NCBI GenBank assembly: GCA_028281765.1
Contig: JANQJF010000090.1
Location: forward strand, 1-64,000
Direction: 5' to 3'
Source of the DNA: Planctomycetota bacterium
GTDB lineage: Bacteria > Planctomycetota > UBA1135 > UBA2386
Length of the DNA stretch: 64,000 nt
The notes under the pieces were generated by a model, which did not search any database, was not told where the DNA came from, and saw nothing but the letters and a program-made list of their open reading frames with translations. Both the position numbers and the translations under genes were made by a program. Below are positions 17,040 through 25,018 of this stretch, in pieces (position 1 is the first letter of the stretch; each line of letters opens with the position of its first letter).

Positions 17040-18725
17040 TCAGTCGGCGCGCGCGACCGCGAGCACGGCTTCGAGGGTGACGAGCCCCTCCTGGGCCTTC
17101 TCGAGACCGTCGAGGATCATCCGGCGGAACCCGTTGCCATCCGCGGCCTGCTGGACCTCCTCGTCCGAAGCGCGCGCCGAGATCAGCCGCGCGAGCGTGC
17201 TGTCGACGTAGAGCACCTCGTGGAGCGCGACGCGACCCCGGGTCCCCTTGTCTCGACAGACGTCGCAGCCACGACCGCGCCGGAGTCCTGGCGGTGGTGT
17301 CGCGGGGTCGATGCCGAACTCGGCGAGCACCGCATCGGGCGGCACCGCCGGCTCCGCGCACTCCTCGCAGACCTTCGGGACGAGGCGCTGACCCACGACG
17401 CAGCGCAGCGCCGGGCCGAGCAGGTACGACGCGACGCCCATGTCGAGCAGTCGGTGAATCGACGAGATCGCATCGTTCGTGTGCAACGTCGACAGCACCA
17501 TGTGGCCGGTCAATGCCGCCTGAATCGCGATCGCGGCCGTCTCGCCGTCTCGAATCTCACCGACCATGATGACGTCGGGGTCCTGACGCAGAATCGACTT
17601 CAGGGCCTTCGCGAACGTGCGGTCGGCCTTGGCGTTCATCTGGACCTGGGTCGCGCCCGGGAGTTCGTACTCGACCGGGTCCTCGACCGTGATGAGATTG
17701 GTGTCTTCCGCGTTGAGCTCGCTCATCGCGGCGTAGAGCGTCGTCGTCTTGCCACTGCCCGTCGGGCCGGTGAGCAGGACGATCCCGTTCGGGCGCTGGT
17801 AGCCGCGCCGGAACTGTTCGAGGTTGGCATCGCTCATCCCGATCGTCGCCGGGTCGAGCTTCACGTTCTGGCGATCGAGAATCCGCAGCACGGCTTTCTC
17901 CCCCAGAACACTCGGCAGCACGGAGGCGCGAATCTCGACGCCTTCCGACACGATGAAGCGACCGTCCTGCGGCTTCCGACTCTCGCCGATGTCCATGCCG
18001 GCAACGACCTTGATACGCGACACGACGGCGCGATGCAGACCCGGCGGGAACGAGTGGATCGTGTCGAGTCCGCCGTCGACCCGCACGCGTATGCGCAGAC
18101 TCATTCGCTGCGGCTCGACGTGGACGTCACTGGCCCCCATGCGGAGCGCCTCGTCGACCAGGTAGTCGACGAGCTGCACCACGGCGTCGTCACCGACGAC
18201 CTGTCGCAGCTTGTCTGCGTCGTCGACCGTCGCCATGTCGACTTCGGACTTCTGGATCCGCGCGATCAGACCTTCGATGCCGGTGCGTCCTCGCTCCAGT
18301 CGCGAGATCGCGCCCTGGATCGCCGTCGGCGTCGACATCACGACCTGCACCGACATGCCCGTGACTTCCTGGATCGCGTCGACCGCGAGGATGTCGAACG
18401 GATTCGACAGCACCACGCAGAGGATGCCGTCGAGCTCCTCTACAGCGACTGCCATGTAGCGCTTCGCGATGTCCGCCGGGAGGCGGTGCAGCATCCGCGG
18501 GTTCAGACTGCGTTCGTCGAGCGCGTGGAACGGCAGCCCCAAGCTCGCCGCCCAGATCCGGTAGCCCTCGTCCTCGGTGAGGATCCCGAGCCTTGCGAGC
18601 GCGGCGATCTGGTCGTCGTCACCCCCATGAACGTCGACCAGCATCTCCCGCACGAGACTCGCCTCTTGATTGGCGGCCTCCGCAAGCGCTGATAGGAGTT
18701 CATCGCTGGAGATTGGCACAGTCAT
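17040..18725 (-). CDS. gspE: Type II secretion / type IV pilus assembly ATPase GspE
   Basis: About 561 residues from the ATG at 18725; a frame to 18782 is open but less typical. It has an N-terminal MshEN-like domain (LPFHALDERSLNP), the Walker A GPTGSGKTTT near residue 320, Asp box (TVEDPVEYEL), Walker B IMVGEIRDGET near 381, and His box LSTLHTND. A four-Cys zinc motif (CEEC near 455, CDVC near 486) is typical of GspE/PilB rather than PilT. It powers pseudopilus assembly with GspF and GspL. Transcribed away from the rest of the cluster. Confidence 0.93.
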   Translation of the reverse strand: MTVPISSDELLSALAEAANQEASLVREMLVDVHGGDDDQIAALARLGILTEDEGYRIWAASLGLPFHALDERSLNPRMLHRLPADIAKRYMAVAVEELDGILCVVLSNPFDILAVDAIQEVTGMSVQVVMSTPTAIQGAISRLERGRTGIEGLIARIQKSEVDMATVDDADKLRQVVGDDAVVQLVDYLVDEALRMGASDVHVEPQRMSLRIRVRVDGGLDTIHSFPPGLHRAVVSRIKVVAGMDIGESRKPQDGRFIVSEGVEIRASVLPSVLGEKAVLRILDRQNVKLDPATIGMSDANLEQFRRGYQRPNGIVLLTGPTGSGKTTTLYAAMSELNAEDTNLITVEDPVEYELPGATQVQMNAKADRTFAKALKSILRQDPDVIMVGEIRDGETAAIAIQAALTGHMVLSTLHTNDAISSIHRLLDMGVASYLLGPALRCVVGQRLVPKVCEECAEPAVPPDAVLAEFGIDPATPPPGLRRGRGCDVCRDKGTRGRVALHEVLYVDSTLARLISARASDEEVQQAADGNGFRRMILDGLEKAQEGLVTLEAVLAVARAD

Positions 18726-18859
18726 CCATCGGAACCCGGCCTGGACAGACTCAATCGAATGTGACGATTCCGTCGGTGCCATCGCGACTCCACAGCAGGC
18801 ACCAGATCGGGTCCTGGTTTTCTCAAGGTGGGTCCTATGAGGGCTCGATTGTTGGAAAC
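18726..18859. promoter_or_regulatory. Divergent promoter region of the secretion cluster
   Basis: 134 bp between gspE and the gspG pseudopilin. It must hold promoters for both directions. The stretch before gspG is slightly less GC-rich, with GGTGGGTCC and GGAAACATG near the start. I could not pick convincing -35/-10 pairs. Confidence 0.4.
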
Positions 18860-19510
18860 ATGACTGTGCACAACCAGCATGGGCGACAGCACACCGCGTC
18901 CCAGCGTGGTTTCACGCTCGTGGAGGTGATCGTCGTATTGGGCGTCATCCTGCTCCTGTCAGGAATCGCTGTGCCGATGATCAGTAGTTACGTCGACGAT
19001 GGGAAGCGCGCCCGCGCCATCGCCGAGGTGAAGATGCTGTCGGCAGCCGTCGCATCCTTCTACAAGGACGTCGGTGTGTTTCCGGCTCGTCGAAACACCA
19101 CGAACAACTACCTGTACACGCTGCTGACCGGTGCCACTCAGCCGACCAGCAACCCGTACACGGCTTCCCACAACTTCTCGACCTGGGGTCGCGACGCCTC
19201 GCGAGGAGACGTCGCGGACAACCACCTGCTGCGAAACGCCCCGCAAGGATCCGACGCTGCCGCATACCCGATCACGGGTTCGCAGCGCTGGCGTGGACCG
19301 TATCTTTCGGGGCCCGCGCCGACGGACCCGTGGGGTCGCCCGTACGTCATCACGGTCATCGGATCCTGGTACAACGACGCGACCCGTTACAAGCGGATGT
19401 ACGTATTGTGCGCCGGCGAGAACGGCCGCATCGACACCAACTACGAGAGCACCAATACGACGGACATCGCCGGCGATGACGTCGGGGTGATCATCGTCGA
19501 GCGGAACTGA
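18860..19510 (+). CDS. gspG: Major pseudopilin GspG
   Basis: About 216 residues. A short basic leader ends in QRG, followed by the prepilin motif FTLVEVIVVLGV with Glu at position +5 of the mature protein. The globular part has the GspG pattern GPYLSGPAPTDPWGRPY and an acidic C-terminal loop (AGENGRIDTN, AGDDVG) of the type that binds calcium. The ATG at 18860 gives a 17-residue leader; longer frames run into gspE antisense. Cleavage needs a prepilin peptidase, which is not in this window. First gene of the cluster, as expected for the most abundant subunit. Confidence 0.92.
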   Translation: MTVHNQHGRQHTASQRGFTLVEVIVVLGVILLLSGIAVPMISSYVDDGKRARAIAEVKMLSAAVASFYKDVGVFPARRNTTNNYLYTLLTGATQPTSNPYTASHNFSTWGRDASRGDVADNHLLRNAPQGSDAAAYPITGSQRWRGPYLSGPAPTDPWGRPYVITVIGSWYNDATRYKRMYVLCAGENGRIDTNYESTNTTDIAGDDVGVIIVERN

Positions 19511-19524
19511 TCCCGCTCCCCTTC

Positions 19525-19568
19525 GGGACGGCAGGTCGCAGCGACTTGGTCGCGCCCTGAGCCGTCCC
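19525..19568 (+). other. Nested hairpin between gspG and gspF
   Basis: An outer 8-bp stem (GGGACGGC 19525-19532 with GCCGTCCC 19561-19568) encloses an inner perfect 5-bp stem (GCGAC 19541-19545, GTCGC 19549-19553). No U-tract follows, so a simple intrinsic terminator is unlikely. It could lower read-through or protect the gspG mRNA 3' end, keeping pseudopilin above inner-membrane components (inference). Confidence 0.4.
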
Positions 19569-19677
19569 GCCCGTGCGGTGGGCGATTCCGTCAAGTCGCC
19601 ACGAGCCGGATTCCGATGGGACAGTCATGGGGATCCCCCGGTTCGACCCGTGCCAAGGACGCTTGGCAGCCTGAGCG

Positions 19678-20886
19678 ATGCGCTACCGTTCCACATTCCT
19701 GGACTCGGACGGCAAGCAGGCGACCGCCGTGCTCGACGCGAGCGGTCCACAGGAGCTCCATGAACGTCTGATCCGCGAAGGTCGCCTTCTGCTCCGTGCG
19801 AAGGCGGTGACGGCGGAAACGCGCAACACCGGCGTCGTACGCGACGTGCGGATCCCGCCGAAGAAGCAGCTCGCGTTCGTGCAGTCGATGGAGGGCGCGC
19901 TCGACGCCGGCGTGCCGGTGCTGCAGGCCCTCGAGGCGATCGGCGAGCAGGAGGAGGACGAGTCGATCGCCGCGATGTACTCCGCGATCGTCGACCAGGT
20001 CCGCGGCGGCGAGAGTCTCTCGGAGGCGCTGGCCGCCTATCCACGAGCGTTTTCGGAGGTGTTCCGCGCGATGGTCAGCGCGGGTGAGTCCTCCGGTCAA
20101 CTGCCGACCGTCCTCGAATCGGTCGCCAGCTGGCTCGAGTGGCGCATCGAGATCACGGGCACGATTCGGCAGGCGATGATCTACCCGTGCATCGTCGTGG
20201 CAGCGGGCTACTTCCTCATCCTGTTCCTGCTGTCGTTCGTGATCCCGTCGCTCGGCGAAGTCCTGTCGAAGATCGGAGGCGAACTGCCGTGGGCGAGCCA
20301 GATGCTGATCGAGCTTTCCAACCTGATCGCCAATCAGGTCGTGTGGGTCTTGGTCGGAACGTTCGCGTTCGTGCTGAGCCTGGTGGCGTTCGCGCGGACG
20401 GACTTCGGTCGCGACGCCTTCTCCACGTTGCTCTCGCACCTACCGGTCTCGGGAGACGTCGTACGCCTGCTCAACATCACGCAGTTCTGCCGCAACCTCG
20501 GCGTCCTGCTGAACGCCGGCCTGACGATGACGTCGGCGCTCGAGCTCAGCAGTCGCGCCGTGACCCTGCGCCGCACGCGCGACGATATCGAGCTCGCTCG
20601 GAAGCGCATCCTCGGTGGCCACAAGCTCACCGACTCGCTCGAGGAAATCGAGCTCCTGCCCCCGGTCGCGATGACGATGGTCCGCATGGGCGAAGACGCG
20701 GGCAAGCTGCCGATCACCTTCAATCGGCTGAGCCGCCTCTACGACCGGGACGTCAAGTCCGCGGTCAAGAAGGCGCTCGCGCTCATGGAGCCGATCGTCA
20801 CCGTCGTTCTCGGGATCGTCGTGGGCGGCGTCGCCGCACTCGTGATCACCACGATCTACTCCGCGATGAACGGGATCAGCCGATGA
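19678..20886 (+). CDS. gspF: Type II secretion inner-membrane platform protein GspF
   Basis: 402 residues, standard length. Two homologous cytoplasmic helical domains are visible: FVQSMEGALDAGVPVLQALEAI with FRAMVSAGESSGQLP, then FCRNLGVLLNAGLTMTSALEL with MVRMGEDAGKLP. Each is followed by hydrophobic helices, the last ending IVVGGVAALVITTIYSAM. This repeated T2SSF domain architecture defines the family. It couples the ATPase to the pseudopilus. The stop overlaps the next ATG (ATGA). Confidence 0.95.
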   Translation: MRYRSTFLDSDGKQATAVLDASGPQELHERLIREGRLLLRAKAVTAETRNTGVVRDVRIPPKKQLAFVQSMEGALDAGVPVLQALEAIGEQEEDESIAAMYSAIVDQVRGGESLSEALAAYPRAFSEVFRAMVSAGESSGQLPTVLESVASWLEWRIEITGTIRQAMIYPCIVVAAGYFLILFLLSFVIPSLGEVLSKIGGELPWASQMLIELSNLIANQVVWVLVGTFAFVLSLVAFARTDFGRDAFSTLLSHLPVSGDVVRLLNITQFCRNLGVLLNAGLTMTSALELSSRAVTLRRTRDDIELARKRILGGHKLTDSLEEIELLPPVAMTMVRMGEDAGKLPITFNRLSRLYDRDVKSAVKKALALMEPIVTVVLGIVVGGVAALVITTIYSAMNGISR

Positions 20887-21677
20887 ACGAACGCGGATTC
20901 GCACTCCTGTCGCTGATGATCGTGATCTCCGCGAGCAGCATGCTGTTCATCGCCGCGATCCAGCGGTTCGATGCGCCGTGGAGTTCCGCGGCGGAAGACA
21001 CGGAGAGCAACCTCGCGATCATCCGCGAAGCCGCGGAGCGAGCCTACTGGGGCAACCGGACGTTCCCGACGAGTCTCGACGACCTGCAGACGGCGGCAGG
21101 GCTGCCGACGGACGGGCCGTGGCGCATCGATCCGCATGGCGCGTCCGAAGAGCTCGACTACGCGGTCAGCGGTTCGCCGAGCACCGTGACGGTCCGCAGC
21201 CGCGGCGTCGATGGCCAACTCGGCACCGGCGACGACGTGACGATGACCGTCAGCAGTCAAGGCGTCGGCCGCATGCTGACCTGGAACCGCATGCGCATTC
21301 TCCGCGCGGCGTTCCTGCGCAGCGCCTACATGTACTCCGGGGCCATGACCGCCGGCGACGCGCAAGCGATGCGAGACGCCGTCCGCACGTGGTCCAACTC
21401 CCAACGGGGAATCCTCCACGCGGCGAACACGACGGTCCGCGCCAACCTCGTTTCGCAGCGCGACACCGCGCGCACCACGATCCTCAACCTCCGCACGACC
21501 TACGGCCTCTCGGCTCCGCCGGCTTCGATGACAGGCCCGGGCAGTCTGCTCTCGAACCTGAGCCTGCCCGACTCGCTCGGCACGGACGGTTTCGGCCGCG
21601 CGCTCCTCGTCAGCGACGCGGTCGGGTTCACGAGCCAGGGCGGGGACGGCACTGGAGGCACCGACGATGACCTGTAG
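20883..21677 (+). CDS. Atypical double-headed pseudopilin lacking Glu+5
   Basis: About 264 residues. The N terminus (MNERGFALLSLMIVISASS) keeps the G-F cleavage site and hydrophobic helix, but has Leu-Ser-Leu where pseudopilins carry T-L-V/I-E, so the +5 Glu is missing. That absence is a feature of the tip pseudopilin GspK. Two acidic C-terminal-type loops occur, SRGVDGQLGTGDD near residue 115 and SQGGDGTGGTDDD at the end, each after a helix-plus-sheet segment. This suggests two GspG-like heads in one chain. Coupled to gspF by ATGA and overlapping the next gene by 11 bp. A GspK role is inference. Confidence 0.7.
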   Translation: MNERGFALLSLMIVISASSMLFIAAIQRFDAPWSSAAEDTESNLAIIREAAERAYWGNRTFPTSLDDLQTAAGLPTDGPWRIDPHGASEELDYAVSGSPSTVTVRSRGVDGQLGTGDDVTMTVSSQGVGRMLTWNRMRILRAAFLRSAYMYSGAMTAGDAQAMRDAVRTWSNSQRGILHAANTTVRANLVSQRDTARTTILNLRTTYGLSAPPASMTGPGSLLSNLSLPDSLGTDGFGRALLVSDAVGFTSQGGDGTGGTDDDL

Positions 21678-22335
21678 CCCGCATCGCTCTCCCACGCGTT
21701 CCAACACGGGCTTCACGCTGATCGAAGTCGTCGTCGTCCTGGCCGTCATCGGGATCCTCCTCGGGACCGCGATGCCGCTGGCCGGTGCCCTCGTCGATGC
21801 CGACAAGCGCCAGGAAACCCGACGGGAACTCGCCGAGATCGGGGACGCGCTCGAAGCTTACTACTTCGACAACGCTGCGTTCCCGACGGCCCTGAGCGCG
21901 ACCGGCTTCGTCGGGGTCTATCTGCAGTCCGGCGTCGGCAACTCTACGATTCGCGACAACTGGGGCGGCGACTTCGAGTACGGCTATCAGGTCGCAACCA
22001 GAGCGAACACCGCGTCCGTGTGGAGCCGCGGCGAGAACGGCGTCGACGACGGGCTCGCGAATGAGGAGTTCGCGATCACGGTCGCGGGTGCGACACCCGG
22101 TCTCCGCAAGACGCGCTTGCGCATGCGGATCATCGTGCACGCGCTCGCGAACCATCTGGAGGCCGGAAACTCGGTGAGCGGCACCTGGACGACGGACCGC
22201 GCGGCCATGGGGCTCGGCTACGAGTATCAAACCGACGGATTCGGCAACGCCTTCCAGCTCGACGCAGCGACTCTCGTGCTTCGCAGCGCCGGGCCGGACG
22301 GCGTCATGAGCAACTCGGACGATCTGACTTCGTGA
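21667..22335 (+). CDS. Double-headed pseudopilin with canonical prepilin signal
   Basis: 222 residues. Leader ends NTG, followed by FTLIEVVVVLAVIGILLG with Glu+5, so it should be processed by a prepilin peptidase. The head has a first acidic loop (SRGENGVDDG near 118) and, after a second long helix (TRLRMRIIVHALANHLEAG), a second GspG-like unit ending TDGFGNAFQL and SAGPDGVMSNSDD. It is about 80 residues longer than a usual GspG and appears to repeat the head. It may stand for GspH, I or J, none of which is separately present. Confidence 0.72.
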   Translation: MTCSPHRSPTRSNTGFTLIEVVVVLAVIGILLGTAMPLAGALVDADKRQETRRELAEIGDALEAYYFDNAAFPTALSATGFVGVYLQSGVGNSTIRDNWGGDFEYGYQVATRANTASVWSRGENGVDDGLANEEFAITVAGATPGLRKTRLRMRIIVHALANHLEAGNSVSGTWTTDRAAMGLGYEYQTDGFGNAFQLDAATLVLRSAGPDGVMSNSDDLTS

Positions 22336-22346
22336 GGAGATTGGCT

Positions 22347-23765
22347 ATGCGACATGTCGTCATGGAGATCGAAGAGGGCTCGCTGACGCTGACCATTGCG
22401 GACTGCGAGAAGCGCGATACGCGCGTCGAAGTCTGCAAGCGCATCGCGATCAAGGATCTGAGCCGCGTCGTGCTCTCCAGTGCGATCAAGACGGTGATCT
22501 CGGAGATCCGCGAGGACTTCGCCGGCGTGCACGTCGTCCTCGGCGAACGCCGCTTTCAGCACTTCGTCGCCGAAGTGCCGCGGCTGGGACCGGAAGAAGT
22601 GCGCGCGTTCGTCCTCCGCGAGGCCCACCGGATGGGCAGCCTGCCGACCGACGTCGAGCTGCTCGGCCACTGTTGGCATCTGGGCAAACTGCCGGCCCGA
22701 CGACAGCGATTGGCCACGATCTGCCTCGCGCAGAACGCCTGGCAGCCGATCGAGCGCGCGATCCAGGAGAACGGCCTGCAGGTCCTGTCACTGACATCGA
22801 TGGAGGACGCGATCACGGCCGCCATCCCGCCGCACATTCCGCAGCACACGGCCGTGCTCGAGATCTCCGCCAACAAGGCCCGATTCATCCTTTGCGACGG
22901 GTCCGCCGTCATGCAGGCACGCCGATTCATGCTGCCGGCGAGTCACGACGACGACGACGACACGATGCTGGCCGCGCAGCTCGCGATGGAGGTGCCGAGA
23001 ACGCTCGACTACCTCGAGGAGATCGGGTGCCGTCCGCCAGAGGGCCTTCTGATCAGCCATCGCGTTCCAGGCGACGAAGACTCACTGCCGCTGATCGGCG
23101 AGACGCAATCCTGCATGGTCCGCTACGAGCCCGAGTTTTCAATCGCCGAAGAGCAGGCCATGCCGGGCCTCGCGACGGCCGGAGTGCTGACTCGTCTGGC
23201 GACATCCCGCGGACCGATCCGTTCCCTGCTCGGCGGACTGACCGTGAGCCTGCCGCGATCTCCGTGGCCGATCGCCGCGGCGCTACTCGCGATCGCCGTC
23301 GGCGCGTCGGGCGGTGCATTCGGACTGATCGAGTCCAAGATACTCTCGGATTCGACCGCGACTCTGGAGACCACCCGCGTCGAGGTACAGCAGCTCGAGA
23401 CAGCGATCGCGCAGCGAGAGAACGCGGCATCCTCGGATCAACCACTGTCGCTCGAGCAGTCTCGACTGCTCGGAGTGCTCAACACGCGGCGGCCGGTCAG
23501 CCTGCTACTCAGCAGTCTGTCCGACGCCGCGAGCGAAAACGTCGCGTTCGAGAAGGTCGGGTTCGATACGTCGGATCGCGTGACGTTGACGGGTCGCGTC
23601 AGTGCCGGAAACCGCCTGGACGCGCTGATGGCGTTCACGAGGTTCATCAAGAACGTCCGCGAGATCCCGTTCCTCGAGAGCGATGGCCGCGAGGACATAC
23701 GCGATGCCACAGGCTCTACCCGCGAGCTGCTGTTCAAGATCAACCTGTTCTGGAGGGTGCCGTGA
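22347..23765 (+). CDS. GspL-like PilM/PilN fusion
   Basis: About 472 residues. The ATG at 22347 has a GAGGAGA ribosome site 6 bases upstream, so it is preferred over the GTG at 22332. The first 300 residues look like the actin-like PilM/GspL cytoplasmic domain (SANKARFILCDG, then a Glu/Asp-rich region). A single membrane helix (WPIAAALLAIAVGASGG) near 315-335 is followed by a periplasmic coiled coil and a PilN-like ferredoxin-type domain (LSSLSDAASENVAFEKVGF). GspL normally has this order. It links the ATPase to the periplasmic ring. Stop overlaps the next GTG. Confidence 0.75.
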   Translation: MRHVVMEIEEGSLTLTIADCEKRDTRVEVCKRIAIKDLSRVVLSSAIKTVISEIREDFAGVHVVLGERRFQHFVAEVPRLGPEEVRAFVLREAHRMGSLPTDVELLGHCWHLGKLPARRQRLATICLAQNAWQPIERAIQENGLQVLSLTSMEDAITAAIPPHIPQHTAVLEISANKARFILCDGSAVMQARRFMLPASHDDDDDTMLAAQLAMEVPRTLDYLEEIGCRPPEGLLISHRVPGDEDSLPLIGETQSCMVRYEPEFSIAEEQAMPGLATAGVLTRLATSRGPIRSLLGGLTVSLPRSPWPIAAALLAIAVGASGGAFGLIESKILSDSTATLETTRVEVQQLETAIAQRENAASSDQPLSLEQSRLLGVLNTRRPVSLLLSSLSDAASENVAFEKVGFDTSDRVTLTGRVSAGNRLDALMAFTRFIKNVREIPFLESDGREDIRDATGSTRELLFKINLFWRVP

Positions 23766-24277
23766 GCTGGCAACTCAAGCGCAAGCTCTACGCCGCGGTC
23801 CTCTGGACGCTGGCAATCGCTCCCTGGTGCTGGGTCGGCAGCGTGTTCGGCCGTGAGTTCCTCATGCAGCGCGAACTCGAGCAGCTGCAGGGCCAGGTCG
23901 CACAACTGGAGGCCGACCTACAAACGACGTCCGACGTCCAGCCGCTCAGTGCAGAGCAGCAGCGCCTCGAACTGATGAAGTGGAAGCTCCTGTCCGACTC
24001 GGACATCGCCGGAACCATGCACGCACTCGAGTCCGTCGCACAGGACGTCGGCGTGGACCTGATCTCGATCCGTTCGCCGACATCGTCGGAGAATGGCCTC
24101 CAGCTGTTCGACGTCACGGGACGCGGTGCACCCGAGCAAATCTGTAGCTGGTTCGCGGAAGTCGAGAACCACGAGCGCTTGGTCGTCGTCGAGTCCGGCT
24201 CGGTCGGTCCGTCCATCGAGGGCTCAGTGGCGTTCGAGGTGCGACTGGCGACCCACCACGAGGGAGGTCGCCGATGA
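23762..24277 (+). CDS. PilO/GspM-like inner-membrane protein
   Basis: About 171 residues. Short cytoplasmic N terminus, one membrane helix (LYAAVLWTLAIAPWCWVGSVF, about 10-30), a coiled coil (LEQLQGQVAQLEADLQ), then a small alpha/beta domain. This is the architecture and gene position of GspM or PilO, the partner of GspL/PilN. The GTG at 23762 overlaps the preceding stop (GTGA). Sequence identity in this family is low, so the call rests on layout and order. Confidence 0.65.
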   Translation: MSWQLKRKLYAAVLWTLAIAPWCWVGSVFGREFLMQRELEQLQGQVAQLEADLQTTSDVQPLSAEQQRLELMKWKLLSDSDIAGTMHALESVAQDVGVDLISIRSPTSSENGLQLFDVTGRGAPEQICSWFAEVENHERLVVVESGSVGPSIEGSVAFEVRLATHHEGGRR

Positions 24278-25017
24278 GCAAGAACAAGAACTCGAACACC
24301 AAGACCGCGCTCGCGATCTTGCTCGTCGTCGCGGGGACCGGTGTCCTCGGCGTCAACATCTGGAAGCAGTCCCAGGGCCCCACGGCCTACGAAGGACCGG
24401 ACGACTACGGCATGGACGGTTCGGACCTGCCCCCGCTGGGCGACGAGCTCGAGGACCACACGGGAATGGACTCACCGGACGCCCGCCCCGACGACGAGTC
24501 GCGCTCGACCCACAGACTAGGCGTCGACCTGCTCGCGCTCTGCGGGTCTTTCGAGCGAGGCAAGTCGGTCCCCGATCGGTTCCGCTCTCTCGCCATCGTC
24601 GCCGATGCGTCGACGACGCCGGCCCCCGGAGTCGAGCAGATGCCGCAGGATTCCATCCGCTGGGAAACGGAGCCGGATCCGCCGGAGATGGTCGTCTCGC
24701 TGACGATGCGAACCGGAGGAGTCGCGCGCGCGTCGATCGACGGTGCGATCGTCGGTGTCGGCGATCGGGTCGCAGCCGGCGAAGTCACACGTATCGAGGA
24801 GCACGGCATCGAAGTCGATACCGGCCGGTATCGACTCTTCTACGACATGGACATGCCATTTCCGCGCGAGTTCCGAGCCGAGCTCGCACGGCGACTCGCC
24901 GAGCAAGAACAGAACAACGAGCCGAGCGATGCCGACGATCCGGCGGCGTACGCCTCGACCATCGACGCCGACCCCGCGGGCGGCGCGAACCCGGGACATG
25001 AGACGGGGAGGAAATAG
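24274..25017 (+). CDS. PilP/GspC-like periplasmic linker protein
   Basis: 247 residues. One N-terminal membrane helix (ALAILLVVAGTGVLGVNIW, 12-30), an acidic Asp/Pro-rich linker, and then a beta-rich domain with ARASIDGAIVGVGDRVAAGEV and ITRIEEHGIEV-like strands. This pattern matches the HR domain of GspC and the PilP fold, which bind the secretin N domains. It lies one base-overlap after the PilO-like gene and directly before the secretin, the usual PilP-PilQ order. The last 40 residues are low-complexity and acidic. Confidence 0.7.
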   Translation: MSKNKNSNTKTALAILLVVAGTGVLGVNIWKQSQGPTAYEGPDDYGMDGSDLPPLGDELEDHTGMDSPDARPDDESRSTHRLGVDLLALCGSFERGKSVPDRFRSLAIVADASTTPAPGVEQMPQDSIRWETEPDPPEMVVSLTMRTGGVARASIDGAIVGVGDRVAAGEVTRIEEHGIEVDTGRYRLFYDMDMPFPREFRAELARRLAEQEQNNEPSDADDPAAYASTIDADPAGGANPGHETGRK

Positions 25018-25018
25018 C

